Shown: one piece after another, positions 28,565 to 40,898 of the stretch
Numbering within the stretch: the stretch's first letter is position 1
Layout of the letters: every line of letters starts with the position of its first letter
DNA from: JAIBJN01 sp963830885
GTDB taxonomy: Bacteria > Actinomycetota > Thermoleophilia > Gaiellales > Gaiellaceae
Reading direction: 5' to 3'
DNA length: 64,000 nucleotides
NCBI GenBank assembly: GCA_963830885.1
Contig: CAWHOA010000023.1
Coordinates: 73,010 to 137,009 of the forward strand
The notes under the pieces: generated by a model
The model's input: the letters and a program-made list of their open reading frames with translations, nothing else
What the model was told of the DNA's origin: nothing
Databases searched by the model: none
Program-made: the position numbers and the translations under genes

Positions 28565-29038
28565 ATGGCTGGCAAAGACCCGCTTATTCTGGGCGGCCTC
28601 TGCGATCGTGCCCGTGAGTGGGCGTCGCTGCGGCTCGACAGTGAGCTGTCGCCCCTCGAGGAGGAGCTCCTGGAGCGCCATCTCGATGCGTGCCGCGACT
28701 GCCGTGCGTTCGAGGACGACGTCCGCTGGGCGACCGACGTGCTTCGTCTGACGCCGCAGGAACGGCCCTCGCGCCGCCTCACCCTGCCGGCCCGCCCGGC
28801 CCGGCGTGTCACCGGCCGCAGACTGACGGCGATCGCGGCGACGGCTGCGCTGGCCGCGGGCGCCCTCATCGGCTCCGTCGTCGAGCGGCCGTCCTCGCAG
28901 GCGCCGGCCAACGGCCCGACCGAGGTCAGCCTCCTCTCCAACGAGGCCAAGGAGCTCCGCGACCTGCCGCGGACGCGCCTGCTCTCGCCGGCCCCGGCAC
29001 CCGCACCGCCTCCGAACCCGCCCGAAGGCGTCATCTAG
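28565..29038 (+). CDS. zinc-finger (zf-HC2/anti-sigma-like) single-pass membrane protein
   Basis: The 157-residue protein starts with a putative zinc-binding anti-sigma module: Cys13, then H-x3-C-x2-C in ERHLDACRDC (about residues 39-47). After a basic linker comes one membrane helix, roughly 88-104 (LTAIAATAALAAGALIGSVV). A Pro-rich tail follows outside. Such proteins usually hold an ECF sigma factor at the membrane, but no sigma gene is adjacent. The ATG at 28565 follows AGAAGG. It is 79 bp upstream of atpD. The function is unknown. Confidence 0.7.
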   Translation: MAGKDPLILGGLCDRAREWASLRLDSELSPLEEELLERHLDACRDCRAFEDDVRWATDVLRLTPQERPSRRLTLPARPARRVTGRRLTAIAATAALAAGALIGSVVERPSSQAPANGPTEVSLLSNEAKELRDLPRTRLLSPAPAPAPPPNPPEGVI

Positions 29039-29063
29039 CCGGGGTCGAGCGCGGCCCCTCGGA

Positions 29064-29069
29064 TACACT
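29064..29069 (+). promoter_or_regulatory. candidate -10 box for the atpD-atpC unit
   Basis: TACACT lies about 48 nt before the atpD ATG, which itself has a good AGGAG at 29108-29112. It would let the separated atpD-atpC pair be transcribed on its own. No clear -35 was found. Confidence 0.35.
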
Positions 29070-29117
29070 CCTGGTGGCCGCCAAGGCCGTCCTCGCACGC
29101 GATCACCCAGGAGATCC

Positions 29118-30612
29118 ATGGCCACTGAGAAGAACGTCGGCAAGATCGTCGAGATCAAGGGCGTCGTCATCGACGCCGTCTTCCACGGCGAGCTCCCGAG
29201 CATCTACAACGCCCTGCGCATCGAGGTCCCCGAGCAGGACGGCCGCCCCGCGGTCGACCTGATCGCCGAGGTCCAGCAGCACCTCGGGAACGACAGGGTC
29301 CGCGCCGTGGCGATGGACTCCACCGACGGCGTCCCCCGCGGCGCCGACGTCGAGGACATGGGCGCGCCGATCTCCGTCCCGGTGGGCGAGGCGACGCTCG
29401 GCCGGATCTTCAACGTCCTCGGCGCAGCCATCGACGAGGGCGCCGACGTCGAGGGCGAGCGCTGGCCGATCCACCGCCCCGCGCCGACCTTCGAGGAGCT
29501 CGAGCCGATCTGTCCAGATCTTCGAGACCGGCATCAAGGTGATCGACCTGCTCGCCCCGTACGTGAAGGGCGGCAAGGTCGGCCTGTTCGGCGGCGCCGG
29601 CGTGGGCAAGACGGTGCTCATCCAGGAGCTGATCCGCAACATCGCCGCCGAGCACGAGGGCCTGTCGGTCTTCTCCGGCGTGGGCGAGCGCTCGCGGGAG
29701 GGCAACGACCTCTGGCGCGAGATGAAGGAGTCCGGCGTGATCGACAAGACGGCGCTGGTCTTCGGGCAGATGAACGAGCCGCCCGGCGCGCGCCTGCGCG
29801 TCGGCCTCGCCGGGCTGACCATGGCCGAGTACTTCCGCGACGAGGGCCAGGACGTCCTCCTCTTCATCGACAACATCTTCCGCTTCGTGCAGGCGGGCTC
29901 CGAGGTCTCGGCGCTCCTCGGCCGCATGCCCTCGGCCGTGGGCTACCAGCCGACGCTCGCCACCGAGATGGGCCAGCTGCAGGAGCGCATCACGTCCACC
30001 CGCAAGGGCTCGGTCACCTCGGTGCAGGCCATCTACGTCCCCGCCGACGACCTCACCGACCCGGCCCCTGCGAATACGTTCGCCCACCTCGACGCCACGA
30101 CCACGCTCTCGCGCTCGATCGCGGAGCAGGCGATCTACCCGGCCGTCGACCCGCTCGACTCCGTCTCACGGGCGCTCCAGCCCGACATCGTCGGCGACGA
30201 GCACTACGACACCGCGACCCGCGTGCAGGAGATCCTCCAGCGCTACAGGGAGCTCCAGGACATCATCGCCATCCTCGGCATGGACGAGCTCTCGGACGAG
30301 GACAAGCTGACCGTGCAGCGCGCCCGCAAGGTGCAGCGCTTCCTCTCGCAGCCGTTCTTCGTCGCGGAGGTCTTCACCGGCAGCCCCGGCCAGTACGTCA
30401 AGCTCGAGGACACGATCAAGGGCTTCCGGGAGATCATCGAGGGCAAGCACGACGAGCTCCCGGAGCAGGCCTTCTACATGGTCGGGACGATCGAGGAAGC
30501 CGTCGAGCGCGCGAAGACGATGGCGGGCGAGGATGCACCGGCAGCCGCGGCCGAGGAGGCCGAGGAGCCGGAGGCCTCGGAGGAGCTCGAGGCCGAGCCG
30601 GCCGCCGTCTAG
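29118..30612 (+). CDS. atpD: ATP synthase F1 subunit beta, with a one-base frameshift
   Basis: Beta holds the catalytic nucleotide sites. The N-terminal barrel (GKIVEIKGVVIDAVF) and NVLGAAIDEG are in the first frame. The frame is lost at 29511: ATCTGTCCAG should read ATCGTCCAG, giving EPIVQIFETGIKVIDLL. The +1 frame then has the P-loop GGAGVGKT, the catalytic VGERSREGNDLW, the DEGQDVLLFIDN Walker B and the beta signature PAVDPLDSVSRAL. The restored protein is about 497 residues, with an acidic Ala/Glu tail of some 27 residues beyond the usual end. The gene is essential, so the extra T is probably an error. Confidence 0.93.
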
Positions 30613-30622
30613 CGAGATCTAG

Positions 30623-30788
30623 CAGTGCCCATTCAGGCAGTTCAGCCCAGGTTCTGCGTCGCGAGCACCAAGCCAGGCGCCGCACTCGCGCGCGGCCAAG
30701 GCTGGTTGCCTTGGCAAGCGGGAGGGTGGAGTCTGGCGCCGCGTGATCGCGGGGCAGGAGCGGGCTCGTATTGCCTGGAGGGGCACTG
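30623..30788. repeat. 166-bp imperfect palindrome E1 between atpD and atpC
   Basis: The ends CAGTGCCC (30623-30630) and GGGCACTG (30781-30788) are inverted repeats, and the complementarity continues inward with mismatches. The tip is a perfect 8-bp hairpin GCCAAGGC-TGGTT-GCCTTGGC (30695-30715). Length and design equal the A1/B1/B2 elements, but I see no sequence similarity to their core. Confidence 0.7.
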
Positions 30789-30789
30789 A

Positions 30790-31221
30790 ATGGCCACCAA
30801 GGAAGGCGCAGCCCGCACCTTCGACCTGTCGCTCGTGACGCCGGAGGGCCCGGCGTACGAGGGCGAGGCCGAGATGCTCATCGTTCCCGGCGCGTCCGGT
30901 GAGATCGGCGTGCTGGCGCGCCACGCCCCGCTCGTGGCCATGCTGAAGGCCGGCGAGATCCGGGTGAAGACCGACGGCAAGTGGCAGTCGTTCGCCGCCG
31001 GGCCCGGGTACTTCAAGGTGCACCAGGACCGCGCGCTCGTCCTCGTCGACGACGCCGTGCGGGCCGAGGAGATCGACGTCGAGGACGCGCGCCGCGAGGC
31101 CGAGGAGGCGCGCGAGCTCCTCGCGCAGATCGACGCCGGCACCGAGGGCTACGACCGCTGGCGGGTCGAGCAGCGCCTCCGGCACGCCGAGAACAAGCTG
31201 GCCGTCGCCGGCCACGACTGA
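30790..31221 (+). CDS. atpC: ATP synthase F1 subunit epsilon
   Basis: Epsilon regulates rotation and inhibits ATP hydrolysis. The 143-residue protein has the N-terminal beta-sandwich (LSLVTPEGPAYEGEAEMLIV, GEIGVLARHAPLVA) and a C-terminal helical hairpin rich in Glu/Arg. An earlier start is not available because the palindrome E1 ends one base before the ATG. The sequence TGGAGGGGCACTGA just before the ATG, which is the right end of the palindrome, supplies the Shine-Dalgarno. Confidence 0.93.
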   Translation: MATKEGAARTFDLSLVTPEGPAYEGEAEMLIVPGASGEIGVLARHAPLVAMLKAGEIRVKTDGKWQSFAAGPGYFKVHQDRALVLVDDAVRAEEIDVEDARREAEEARELLAQIDAGTEGYDRWRVEQRLRHAENKLAVAGHD

Positions 31222-31412
31222 CGCGCTGAGCGCTCGGTCCGGTCGGGGCTCGCGGCCCCGGCCATGGCCCTCGCCGACCACGAAGTGCGGGGCCGCCGCG
31301 GGCCTCCCTCCGCTGCCAGCGTAGCGAGCTTCGGCGCACACGTCTGACACGGACTGCGTCGGGATCGTGGCGAAAGCGGGGCGAAACTTGCCTCTGCGGG
31401 CACAATTCGTCA
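31222..31412 (+). other. intergenic gap between atpC and metH with a GC hairpin
   Basis: CGGGGC-TCGCG-GCCCCG at 31244-31260 forms a hairpin after atpC and is followed by the palindrome GGCCATGGCC, but no T-run follows. I looked for a cobalamin riboswitch ahead of metH and found no convincing conserved boxes. CACAAT at 31401-31406 ends 6 nt before the metH ATG and may be its -10 box. Confidence 0.5.
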
Positions 31413-35064
<3,652 letters not shown>

Positions 35065-35066
35065 CC

Positions 35067-35230
35067 GAACCCGTTTCGGAACGACGCCTCGTCGTCGGGG
35101 TGTGCTGGGCGAGTGCGAGGCAAGGACGCAGGGCGCGTTCGTAGCCGGAGGCTACGGGCGCAACCGAGGACGCGGAATCGCGCCGTCCAGCACGTCCCGA
35201 CGGCACAGGGCTTCGGTTCGGAATGGGTTC
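35067..35230 (+). repeat. full-length palindromic element B1 (164 bp) with central hairpin
   Basis: The ends are GAACCC (35067-35072) and GGGTTC (35225-35230). The middle stem pairs GTGCTGG with CCAGCAC. The tip hairpin CGTAGCC-GGA-GGCTACG is at 35140-35156, in a 56-nt core (35120-35175) identical to 63101-63156. AGGACGC flanks the hairpin on both sides. It starts just after the metH stop and ends 20 nt before the next gene. Confidence 0.85.
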
Positions 35231-35250
35231 CAAGCGGGTAGAGCGGCCGG

Positions 35251-36375
35251 ATGGACCACAACTTCGGCACCAGCCGCCGCTTCAGCCTGGGCGTCGAGGA
35301 GGAGTTTCAGCTCGTCGGGCGCGAGAGCTTCGAGCTCGTCTCGCGCGTGGACGAGATCCTCTCCGAGGTCGCCGACGAGGAGGAGCACGAGGGCCGCGTC
35401 AAGCCCGAGCTGCTCCAGTCCGTCGTCGAAGTGGCCACGAACGTCGCGGGCTCGGTCGGCGAGGCGATGGAGGACCTGCGCGGCCTGCGCGCGCGGCTGC
35501 GCGACGCGGCTGCCGAGCGCGACGCCCTGATCGCCTCGGCCGGCACCCATCCGTTCTCGCGCTACGAGCACCAGGACGTGACCGACCGCCCGCGCTACCA
35601 GGAGCTCATCGCGGACATGGGCTGGGTCGCCGAGCGAGAGCTGATCTTCGGGCTCCACGTCCACGTCGGCCTCGGCTCGCCCGACACGGCGATCGCGTGC
35701 CTGAACGGCGCCCGCACGTTCCTGCCCGAGTTCCTCGCGCTCTCGGCCAACTCACCGTTCTGGCAGGCGCGCCCCACCGGCCTCGCCTCCACCCGCACGA
35801 AGGTCTTCGAGGCCTTCCCGCGCTCCGGGCTTCCGCCCGCGTTCGCCTCGTGGGAGGAGTTCGAGCTCCTCGTCGACCGCGGCGTGAGCACCAGCTCCTT
35901 CCCGGATCCGACCTACATCTGGTGGGACCTCCGCCCGCACCCGACCCTCGGCACCGTCGAGCTGCGGATCTGCGACGCGCAGGCGTCGATCGAAGCGGTC
36001 ACGGGCATCGTCGCGCTCGCCCAGAGCCTGATCGCGACGCTCGCCGACGACTACGAGGCCGGCTTCCCGGCGCAGGTTCAGCCGGTAACGCTCGTCGACG
36101 AGAACAAGTGGCGCGCCACGCGCGACGGGCTCGACGCCAAGCTGATCGACCTCGAGCACGACACGGAGCGGCCCGCCCGGGACGCCGTCCTCGACCTCGT
36201 CGAGCGCTCGACGCCGGCCGCGCGCAGGCTCGGCTGCGCGGAGGAGCTCGAGTCGGTCGAGCACTTGCTCGCGCGTGGAACCGGCGCCGACGCACAGCTC
36301 CGCGTCTACGAGGAGACGCAGAGCCTCCTGGCCGTCGCGCAGTGGCTCGCGGAGGAGACCGTTAGGGGCGTGTAG
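35251..36375 (+). CDS. carboxylate-amine ligase, YbdK/GCS2 family
   Basis: The 374-residue protein belongs to the glutamate-cysteine ligase family 2. It has the N-terminal SLGVEEEFQLV, the metal-binding GLHVHVG segment with two His, FLALSANSPFWQ and WWDLRPHPTLGTVELRICDAQ. The family couples a glutamyl or other carboxylate to an amine using ATP; YbdK-type members have weak glutamate-cysteine ligase activity and the true product here is unknown. A mycothiol or ergothioneine link is possible but nothing nearby supports it. The start ATG is 20 bp after the palindromic element. Confidence 0.85.
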   Translation: MDHNFGTSRRFSLGVEEEFQLVGRESFELVSRVDEILSEVADEEEHEGRVKPELLQSVVEVATNVAGSVGEAMEDLRGLRARLRDAAAERDALIASAGTHPFSRYEHQDVTDRPRYQELIADMGWVAERELIFGLHVHVGLGSPDTAIACLNGARTFLPEFLALSANSPFWQARPTGLASTRTKVFEAFPRSGLPPAFASWEEFELLVDRGVSTSSFPDPTYIWWDLRPHPTLGTVELRICDAQASIEAVTGIVALAQSLIATLADDYEAGFPAQVQPVTLVDENKWRATRDGLDAKLIDLEHDTERPARDAVLDLVERSTPAARRLGCAEELESVEHLLARGTGADAQLRVYEETQSLLAVAQWLAEETVRGV

Positions 36376-36439
36376 AACCGGCAGGGACGGCCGTGAGCTT
36401 CGGTATCCTCATCGCGTCGCCCGCGGGCGCCCCTCCTCT

Positions 36440-38398
36440 ATGCGTACGACCCTGAAGAAAGGCAGAACGCGGCCGGCGAACGGGAACGGCGCCTACCCGC
36501 CGGGGCCGCTGCCCCTCCTCGACGGGCCGCCGCCCGAGCCGCAGGTCGAGGCCGCGCCGCCACCGCCGCCGCCTCCGACCGGGCCGGCGTCGAAGCGCTC
36601 GTTCTACCGCTCCCGGCGGAACCCGCTCAAGCTCCTCGTCAAAGGCGTCGTCTGGCTGGTGGCGCTCGTCCTCGTCGCGGCGGGCGGGCTCGCCGGCGGC
36701 GTCAAGCTCTACTTCGACCACAGCGTCTCCGCGATCAACGCGACCTCTCCCGAGGTGCGGGCGGCCGTCGAGGAGCTCGCCGAGGCAGGCGGCGCGGACA
36801 AGCCGGCGGTGGCCATCGTGATCGGCTACGACATGCGCGCCGGCGACCCCTCGGCCGGCTCCCGCTCCGACACGATCATGCTCGTGCGCGTCGATCCGAA
36901 GAAGGACGCGATCACGATGCTGTCCTTCCCGCGCGACCTCGTCGTGTCGCACCCCGGCTGCGAGGGCCACCCCTCGTGGACGGGCCGCATCAACGAGGCC
37001 TACGCGTACTGCGGCCCGCGAGGCTCGCTGACGACCGTGAAGGAGCTGACCGGGATCCCGATCAACTACATGATCACGGTCAACTTCCGCGCCTTCCGGA
37101 ACATCGTCGACCGCCTCGACGGCGTCTACATGGACGTCGACCGCCGGTACTTCAACGACAACTCGACCGGCGGCGACTCGTACGCGGCCATCGACCTGAA
37201 GCCCGGCTACCAGCACCTCAACGGCCGCGACGCGCTCGACTTCGTCCGCTTCCGGCACACGGACTCCGACCTCTACCGCGTCGTCCGCCAGCAGGAGTTC
37301 GTGAAGGCGCTCAAGCAGCGCGTCTCGAGCACCTGGGACATCTTCGAGCTTCCCGGGATCGTCAAGACCGTGACCGAGAACATCGAGGTGGCGAAGGGCG
37401 GCGGCAAGCCGATCAGCTCCGGCGAGGTGCTCGACTACGCGAGGACGCTGTACGGCCTCCCGGCCGGGAACTTCCAGCAGGTGCCGCTGGAGGGCGTCGC
37501 CGGCTACAACGAGCTCGAGATCTCCACGACGTCGCTCTCGGAGGCGGTCAGGCGCTTCCTCAACCCAGACGTAAAGGCCTCCGAGCGTGCGATCTCCGTG
37601 GCCACCGGCCAAAAGCCGCAGGGCGAGACGGCGCCGCCGGCGTCGCAGGTCAGCCTCGAGGTTCAGAACGGGAACGGCGAGGCCGGCGCGGCCGACGAGG
37701 CGGCCGTCCTCCTCCAGGAGGTCGGCTACCCGACCGAGAACGGCGGCAACGCTCCCAACTTCAACTACTTCCGCACCCGCGTGCTCTACGACCCGGAGGT
37801 GGCCAAGTCCCAGGCCGCCGCGCAGGAGGTGGCCGAGCTCTTCGGCGACGCCGAGGTGCAGGAGGCGCCGCCGGGGCTGCCGCTCTCGACGATGCTGCGC
37901 GTGATCGTCGGCAAGACGTTCCAGGGGACGCTCGGGCCGGCGCCGGCGGACGACACGCCCGAGCGGCAGCGTCCCGAAGTCACCGCAGACCAGACGCTCA
38001 CGCCTGCGCTCCGCCGCTACAAAGACCGCGTGGACTTCCCGGTGATGGTCCCGACCATGATCGAGGACGGTTCCTCGATCCACGACGACGAGGGCATCCG
38101 CTTCTACCGCATCGATGGCAACAAGGCGATCCGGCTCACCTACACGAACGGCGCCAACGAGTACTGGGGCATCCAGCAGACCGGCTGGGACGAGCCGCCG
38201 ATCCTGAGCGAGCCGACGCTGGAGCGCACGATCGGCGGGCGCACCTACAAGCTCTTCTTCAGCGGCGCGAAGCTCCACATCGTCGCGTTCGAGCAGGATG
38301 GCGGCGTCTACTGGGTCGTGAACACGCTCCAGAACAAGCTCTCGAACGAGACGATGCTCGCCATCGCCAAGGGCCTGAGGCCCCTGGCGGGCTCGTAG
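36440..38398 (+). CDS. LytR-CpsA-Psr (LCP) family wall-polymer ligase with C-terminal LytR_C domain
   Basis: LCP proteins move glycopolymers from undecaprenyl-phosphate carriers to peptidoglycan. The 652-residue protein has a cytoplasmic Pro-rich head (PPPPPPPT), one membrane helix (about residues 72-92) and the LCP domain with RSDTIMLVRVDPKK, MLSFPRDLVV, GRINEAYAYCG, GVYMDVDRR and DALDFVRFRHTDSDLYRVVRQ, which includes the conserved Arg and Asp residues. The LytR_C domain follows (VSLEVQNGNGEAGAADEAA), then an extra C-terminal domain of about 150 residues that I do not recognise. The chosen ATG at 36440 avoids overlap with the ligase gene upstream. Confidence 0.9.
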   Translation: MRTTLKKGRTRPANGNGAYPPGPLPLLDGPPPEPQVEAAPPPPPPPTGPASKRSFYRSRRNPLKLLVKGVVWLVALVLVAAGGLAGGVKLYFDHSVSAINATSPEVRAAVEELAEAGGADKPAVAIVIGYDMRAGDPSAGSRSDTIMLVRVDPKKDAITMLSFPRDLVVSHPGCEGHPSWTGRINEAYAYCGPRGSLTTVKELTGIPINYMITVNFRAFRNIVDRLDGVYMDVDRRYFNDNSTGGDSYAAIDLKPGYQHLNGRDALDFVRFRHTDSDLYRVVRQQEFVKALKQRVSSTWDIFELPGIVKTVTENIEVAKGGGKPISSGEVLDYARTLYGLPAGNFQQVPLEGVAGYNELEISTTSLSEAVRRFLNPDVKASERAISVATGQKPQGETAPPASQVSLEVQNGNGEAGAADEAAVLLQEVGYPTENGGNAPNFNYFRTRVLYDPEVAKSQAAAQEVAELFGDAEVQEAPPGLPLSTMLRVIVGKTFQGTLGPAPADDTPERQRPEVTADQTLTPALRRYKDRVDFPVMVPTMIEDGSSIHDDEGIRFYRIDGNKAIRLTYTNGANEYWGIQQTGWDEPPILSEPTLERTIGGRTYKLFFSGAKLHIVAFEQDGGVYWVVNTLQNKLSNETMLAIAKGLRPLAGS

Positions 38399-38406
38399 AC
38401 AGGGAC

Positions 38407-39120
38407 GTGGAGGCGATCATCCTGGCCGGCGGGAAGGCCGAGCGTCTCGGCGCGGCCTCCGAGGGGCGGCCGAAAGCGCTCGTCGGGGTGGCCGGGCGGC
38501 CGCTCGCCGCCTACCAGGTGGCGCAGCTCGCCCGAGCCGGCGTCGAGCGGGTGCTCGTGAGCTGCGCCGCGGGGCAGGAGGGCCTGTTCGAGTCCGAGCT
38601 CGCCGGCCTCGGCTCCGAGGTCGTCGCCGTGCCCGAGCCTGAGCCGCTCGGCCGCGGCGGCGGGCTCCGCCTGGCCGCGTCGGCGCGCCGGGAGGATGGC
38701 GACGTCTACGCGCTCAACGGCGACGAGCTCCTGGACGCCGACCTCGCCGCGCTCCTCGAGCGGCACCGCGCAACGGGCGTCGCCGCGACGCTCACGGTGA
38801 CGCACCCGCGCTCGCCGTTCGGCGTCGTCGAGCTGGACGAGGACGACCGCGTCACGGGATTCGAGGAGTCGGGGCCCCTACCGCACTGGGTGAGCTGCGG
38901 CGTCTACGTGCTCGGCGACGAGGCGATTTCCGCCCTTCCCGAGCGCGGCGACCACGAGACGATGACGTTCCCCGACCTGGCCGCCCGTGGCCGCCTGGGC
39001 GCCTTCCGCCACGAGGGCGTCTGGCTCACCGTCAACACGCCCAAGGAGCTGCGCGCGGCCGACGAGTACCTTCGCGAGCGCCCGGACTGGCTTGACTCGC
39101 GCGCGGGGCCTGGGGTATGA
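38407..39120 (+). CDS. sugar-nucleotidyltransferase (NTP_transferase family)
   Basis: The 237-residue protein makes an NDP-sugar from sugar-1-phosphate. The N-terminal loop AIILAGGKAERLG is a variant of GGxGTRL. RPKALVGVAGRPL follows, with the NGDELLDADL metal-binding Asp and the SCGVYVLGDEAI and TMTFPDLAARGRL segments. It lacks a C-terminal left-handed helix. The start GTG at 38407 is 8 nt after the LCP gene. The stop overlaps the ATG of the cupin gene. Together with the cupin it resembles the two halves of mannose-1-phosphate guanylyltransferase/phosphomannose isomerase. Confidence 0.85.
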   Translation: MEAIILAGGKAERLGAASEGRPKALVGVAGRPLAAYQVAQLARAGVERVLVSCAAGQEGLFESELAGLGSEVVAVPEPEPLGRGGGLRLAASARREDGDVYALNGDELLDADLAALLERHRATGVAATLTVTHPRSPFGVVELDEDDRVTGFEESGPLPHWVSCGVYVLGDEAISALPERGDHETMTFPDLAARGRLGAFRHEGVWLTVNTPKELRAADEYLRERPDWLDSRAGPGV

Positions 39121-39527
39121 CCGACGCCGTGAGCGACCTCACCCCGAACCTGCTCGACCTCGATCGCTTCGCCGTGCCCGTCGAGCGGGTCGAGAAACCG
39201 TGGGGCTACGAGCTCATCTACGCCACGACCGAGCGCTACCTCGGCAAGGTGCTCTTCATCCGGGCGGGCGAGCAGCTCAGCCTGCAGTTCCACCGCCGCA
39301 AGGACGAGGTCATCTACGTCCACTCGGGCCGGATCGAGCTCGAGGTGGGGGAGCCCGGGCGGACGCCGGACGTCGAGGTGGTCGGCGCCGGGCGCGCCTT
39401 CCGCTTCGTTCCGGGAGTCGTCCACCGCTGGCGGGCGCTCGAGGACACGACCGTGCTCGAGGTCTCCACGCCCGAGCTGGACGACGTCGTGCGCCTCGAA
39501 GACCGCTACGGACGCGCCGAGACCTAG
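39117..39527 (+). CDS. cupin-domain protein (phosphomannose isomerase type II C-terminal-like)
   Basis: The 136-residue protein is a single cupin barrel. It starts with VERVEKPWGYELIYA, the hallmark of the type II phosphomannose isomerase cupin. The metal ligands are in LSLQFHRRKDEVIYVHSG (His, Glu) and the second motif FRFVPGVVHRWRAL (His). It overlaps the nucleotidyltransferase by four bases, so the two probably work on one sugar phosphate, likely mannose (inference). Its TAG stop is also the first base pairs of the next palindromic element. Confidence 0.83.
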   Translation: MTDAVSDLTPNLLDLDRFAVPVERVEKPWGYELIYATTERYLGKVLFIRAGEQLSLQFHRRKDEVIYVHSGRIELEVGEPGRTPDVEVVGAGRAFRFVPGVVHRWRALEDTTVLEVSTPELDDVVRLEDRYGRAET

Positions 39528-39608
39528 AGCTCCTAACACAATGAGGAGCGGTGCCGCCTGGCCGCGCTGTGCACCCAGTCAGTGCGTCATCATCACGTTA
39601 GGACCTCT
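39526..39608 (-). repeat. arm-only palindromic element A2 (83 bp)
   Basis: The left 44 nt match the left arm of A1 (21643-21686) with two differences, and the right arm GCACCCAGTC... matches A1 21771 onward with several. The A1 core (about 21690-21770), including the hairpin, is absent. The element starts inside the TAG stop of the cupin gene (TAGAGCTC). Confidence 0.75.
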
Positions 39609-39614
39609 TAGACT
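39609..39614 (+). promoter_or_regulatory. candidate -10 box for ahcY
   Basis: TAGACT lies immediately after element A2 and ends 12 nt before the ahcY ATG at 39627, leaving a leader of about 5 nt. No Shine-Dalgarno is visible. Confidence 0.4.
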
Positions 39615-39626
39615 GTTCCGCGGCCC

Positions 39627-40898
39627 ATGAGCACGACCGCGCCCCGCCACGACGTCAAGGACCTTGCCCTCGCCCCGTCGGGCGTCACCCGCATCACATG
39701 GGCCGATGCGGAGATGCCGGTGCTCGCCGCCATCCGCGAGCGCTTCGAGCGCGAGCGCCCACTCGACGGCGTCCGCATCTCCGCGTGCCTCCACGTGACG
39801 ACGGAGACGGCGAACCTCGCGCGCACGCTTGCCGCGGGCGGCGCCGACGTCGTCCTGTGCGCCTCGAACCCGCTCTCCACCCAGGACGACGTCGCGGCGG
39901 CGCTGGTGGAGGAGTACGGAATCTCGGTCTACGCCATTCGCGGCGAGGACAACGACACGTACTACTCGCACATCGAGGCCGCCGTCGACCACCGCCCGCA
40001 GCTGACGATGGACGACGGCGCCGACGTGATCGGCGTGCTCCACAAGGAGCGCCGCGACCAGCTCTCCGAGATCATCGGCGGCACCGAGGAGACGACCACG
40101 GGCGTCATCCGCCTGCGCGCTCTCGAGGCGCAGGGCGAGCTCGCTTTCCCCATCGTCGCGGTGAACGAGGCGCTGACGAAGCACCTCTTCGACAACCGCT
40201 ACGGCACCGGCCAGTCGACCATCGACGGGATCATCCGGGCCACCAACGTCCTTCTGGCCGGCCGGCGCTTCGTCGTCTGCGGCTACGGCTGGACCGGCCG
40301 CGGCGTCGCCATGCGCGCCCGCGGGATGGGCTCGCACGTCATCATCACCGAGGTCGACCCGGTGCGGGCGCTCGAGGCCCTCATGGACGGCTACGAGGTC
40401 ATGCCGATCGAGCGGGCGGCCGAGGTCGGGGACATCTTCTGCACGGCGACGGGCGACAAGAACGTCATCTCCCGGGCCGCCATCGAGCGCCTGAAGGACG
40501 GCGCCATCCTCGCGAACACCGGCCACTTCAACGTCGAGATCGAGATCCCGGCGCTGCGCGAGCTGGCCGTGGCGACGCGCGAGGCGCGCCGGGAGGTGGA
40601 GGAGTTCGAGTTCGCCGACGGCCGGCGCGCCTACCTGATCGGCGAGGGCAGGCTCGTCAACCTCGCGGCCGCCGAGGGCCATCCCGCCGCCGTCATGGAC
40701 ATGAGCTTTGCGAACCAGGCCCTCTCGGCCGAGTTCGTCGTCTCCCACGCTGACGAGCTCGAGCCCCGCGTGTACGTCGTCCCCGAGGAGATCGATCGTG
40801 AGATCGCACGCCTGAAGCTCGAGAGCATGGGCGTCGAGATCGACGCGCTCACCGAGGAGCAGGCCAAGTACCTGGCCTCGTGGGACGAGGGCACGTAG
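39627..40898 (+). CDS. ahcY: adenosylhomocysteinase
   Basis: AhcY splits S-adenosylhomocysteine, the by-product of methyl transfer, into adenosine and homocysteine, the substrate of MetH. The 423-residue protein has the NAD-binding CGYGWTGRGVAMRARGMGSHV and the substrate residues in SACLHVTTETANLARTL, CASNPLSTQDDVAAAL and NTGHFNVEIE. The typical DGAILANTGHF and VNLAAAEGHPAAVMDMSFANQ follow. The length is slightly below the bacterial average. A 13-bp hairpin starts right after the stop and overlaps the next start codon. Confidence 0.95.
   Translation: MSTTAPRHDVKDLALAPSGVTRITWADAEMPVLAAIRERFERERPLDGVRISACLHVTTETANLARTLAAGGADVVLCASNPLSTQDDVAAALVEEYGISVYAIRGEDNDTYYSHIEAAVDHRPQLTMDDGADVIGVLHKERRDQLSEIIGGTEETTTGVIRLRALEAQGELAFPIVAVNEALTKHLFDNRYGTGQSTIDGIIRATNVLLAGRRFVVCGYGWTGRGVAMRARGMGSHVIITEVDPVRALEALMDGYEVMPIERAAEVGDIFCTATGDKNVISRAAIERLKDGAILANTGHFNVEIEIPALRELAVATREARREVEEFEFADGRRAYLIGEGRLVNLAAAEGHPAAVMDMSFANQALSAEFVVSHADELEPRVYVVPEEIDREIARLKLESMGVEIDALTEEQAKYLASWDEGT

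Noticed and set aside
31222..31412. Cobalamin riboswitch upstream of metH
   Set aside because: No B12-box-like sequence or the expected multi-stem layout was found in the 190-bp gap.
39526..39608. SAH riboswitch upstream of ahcY
   Set aside because: GAGGAGCGGTGC resembles the SAH riboswitch core and the gene is right, but the matching AGGCTCG part and pseudoknot partner are missing. The same sequence occurs in element A1, away from any SAH gene.
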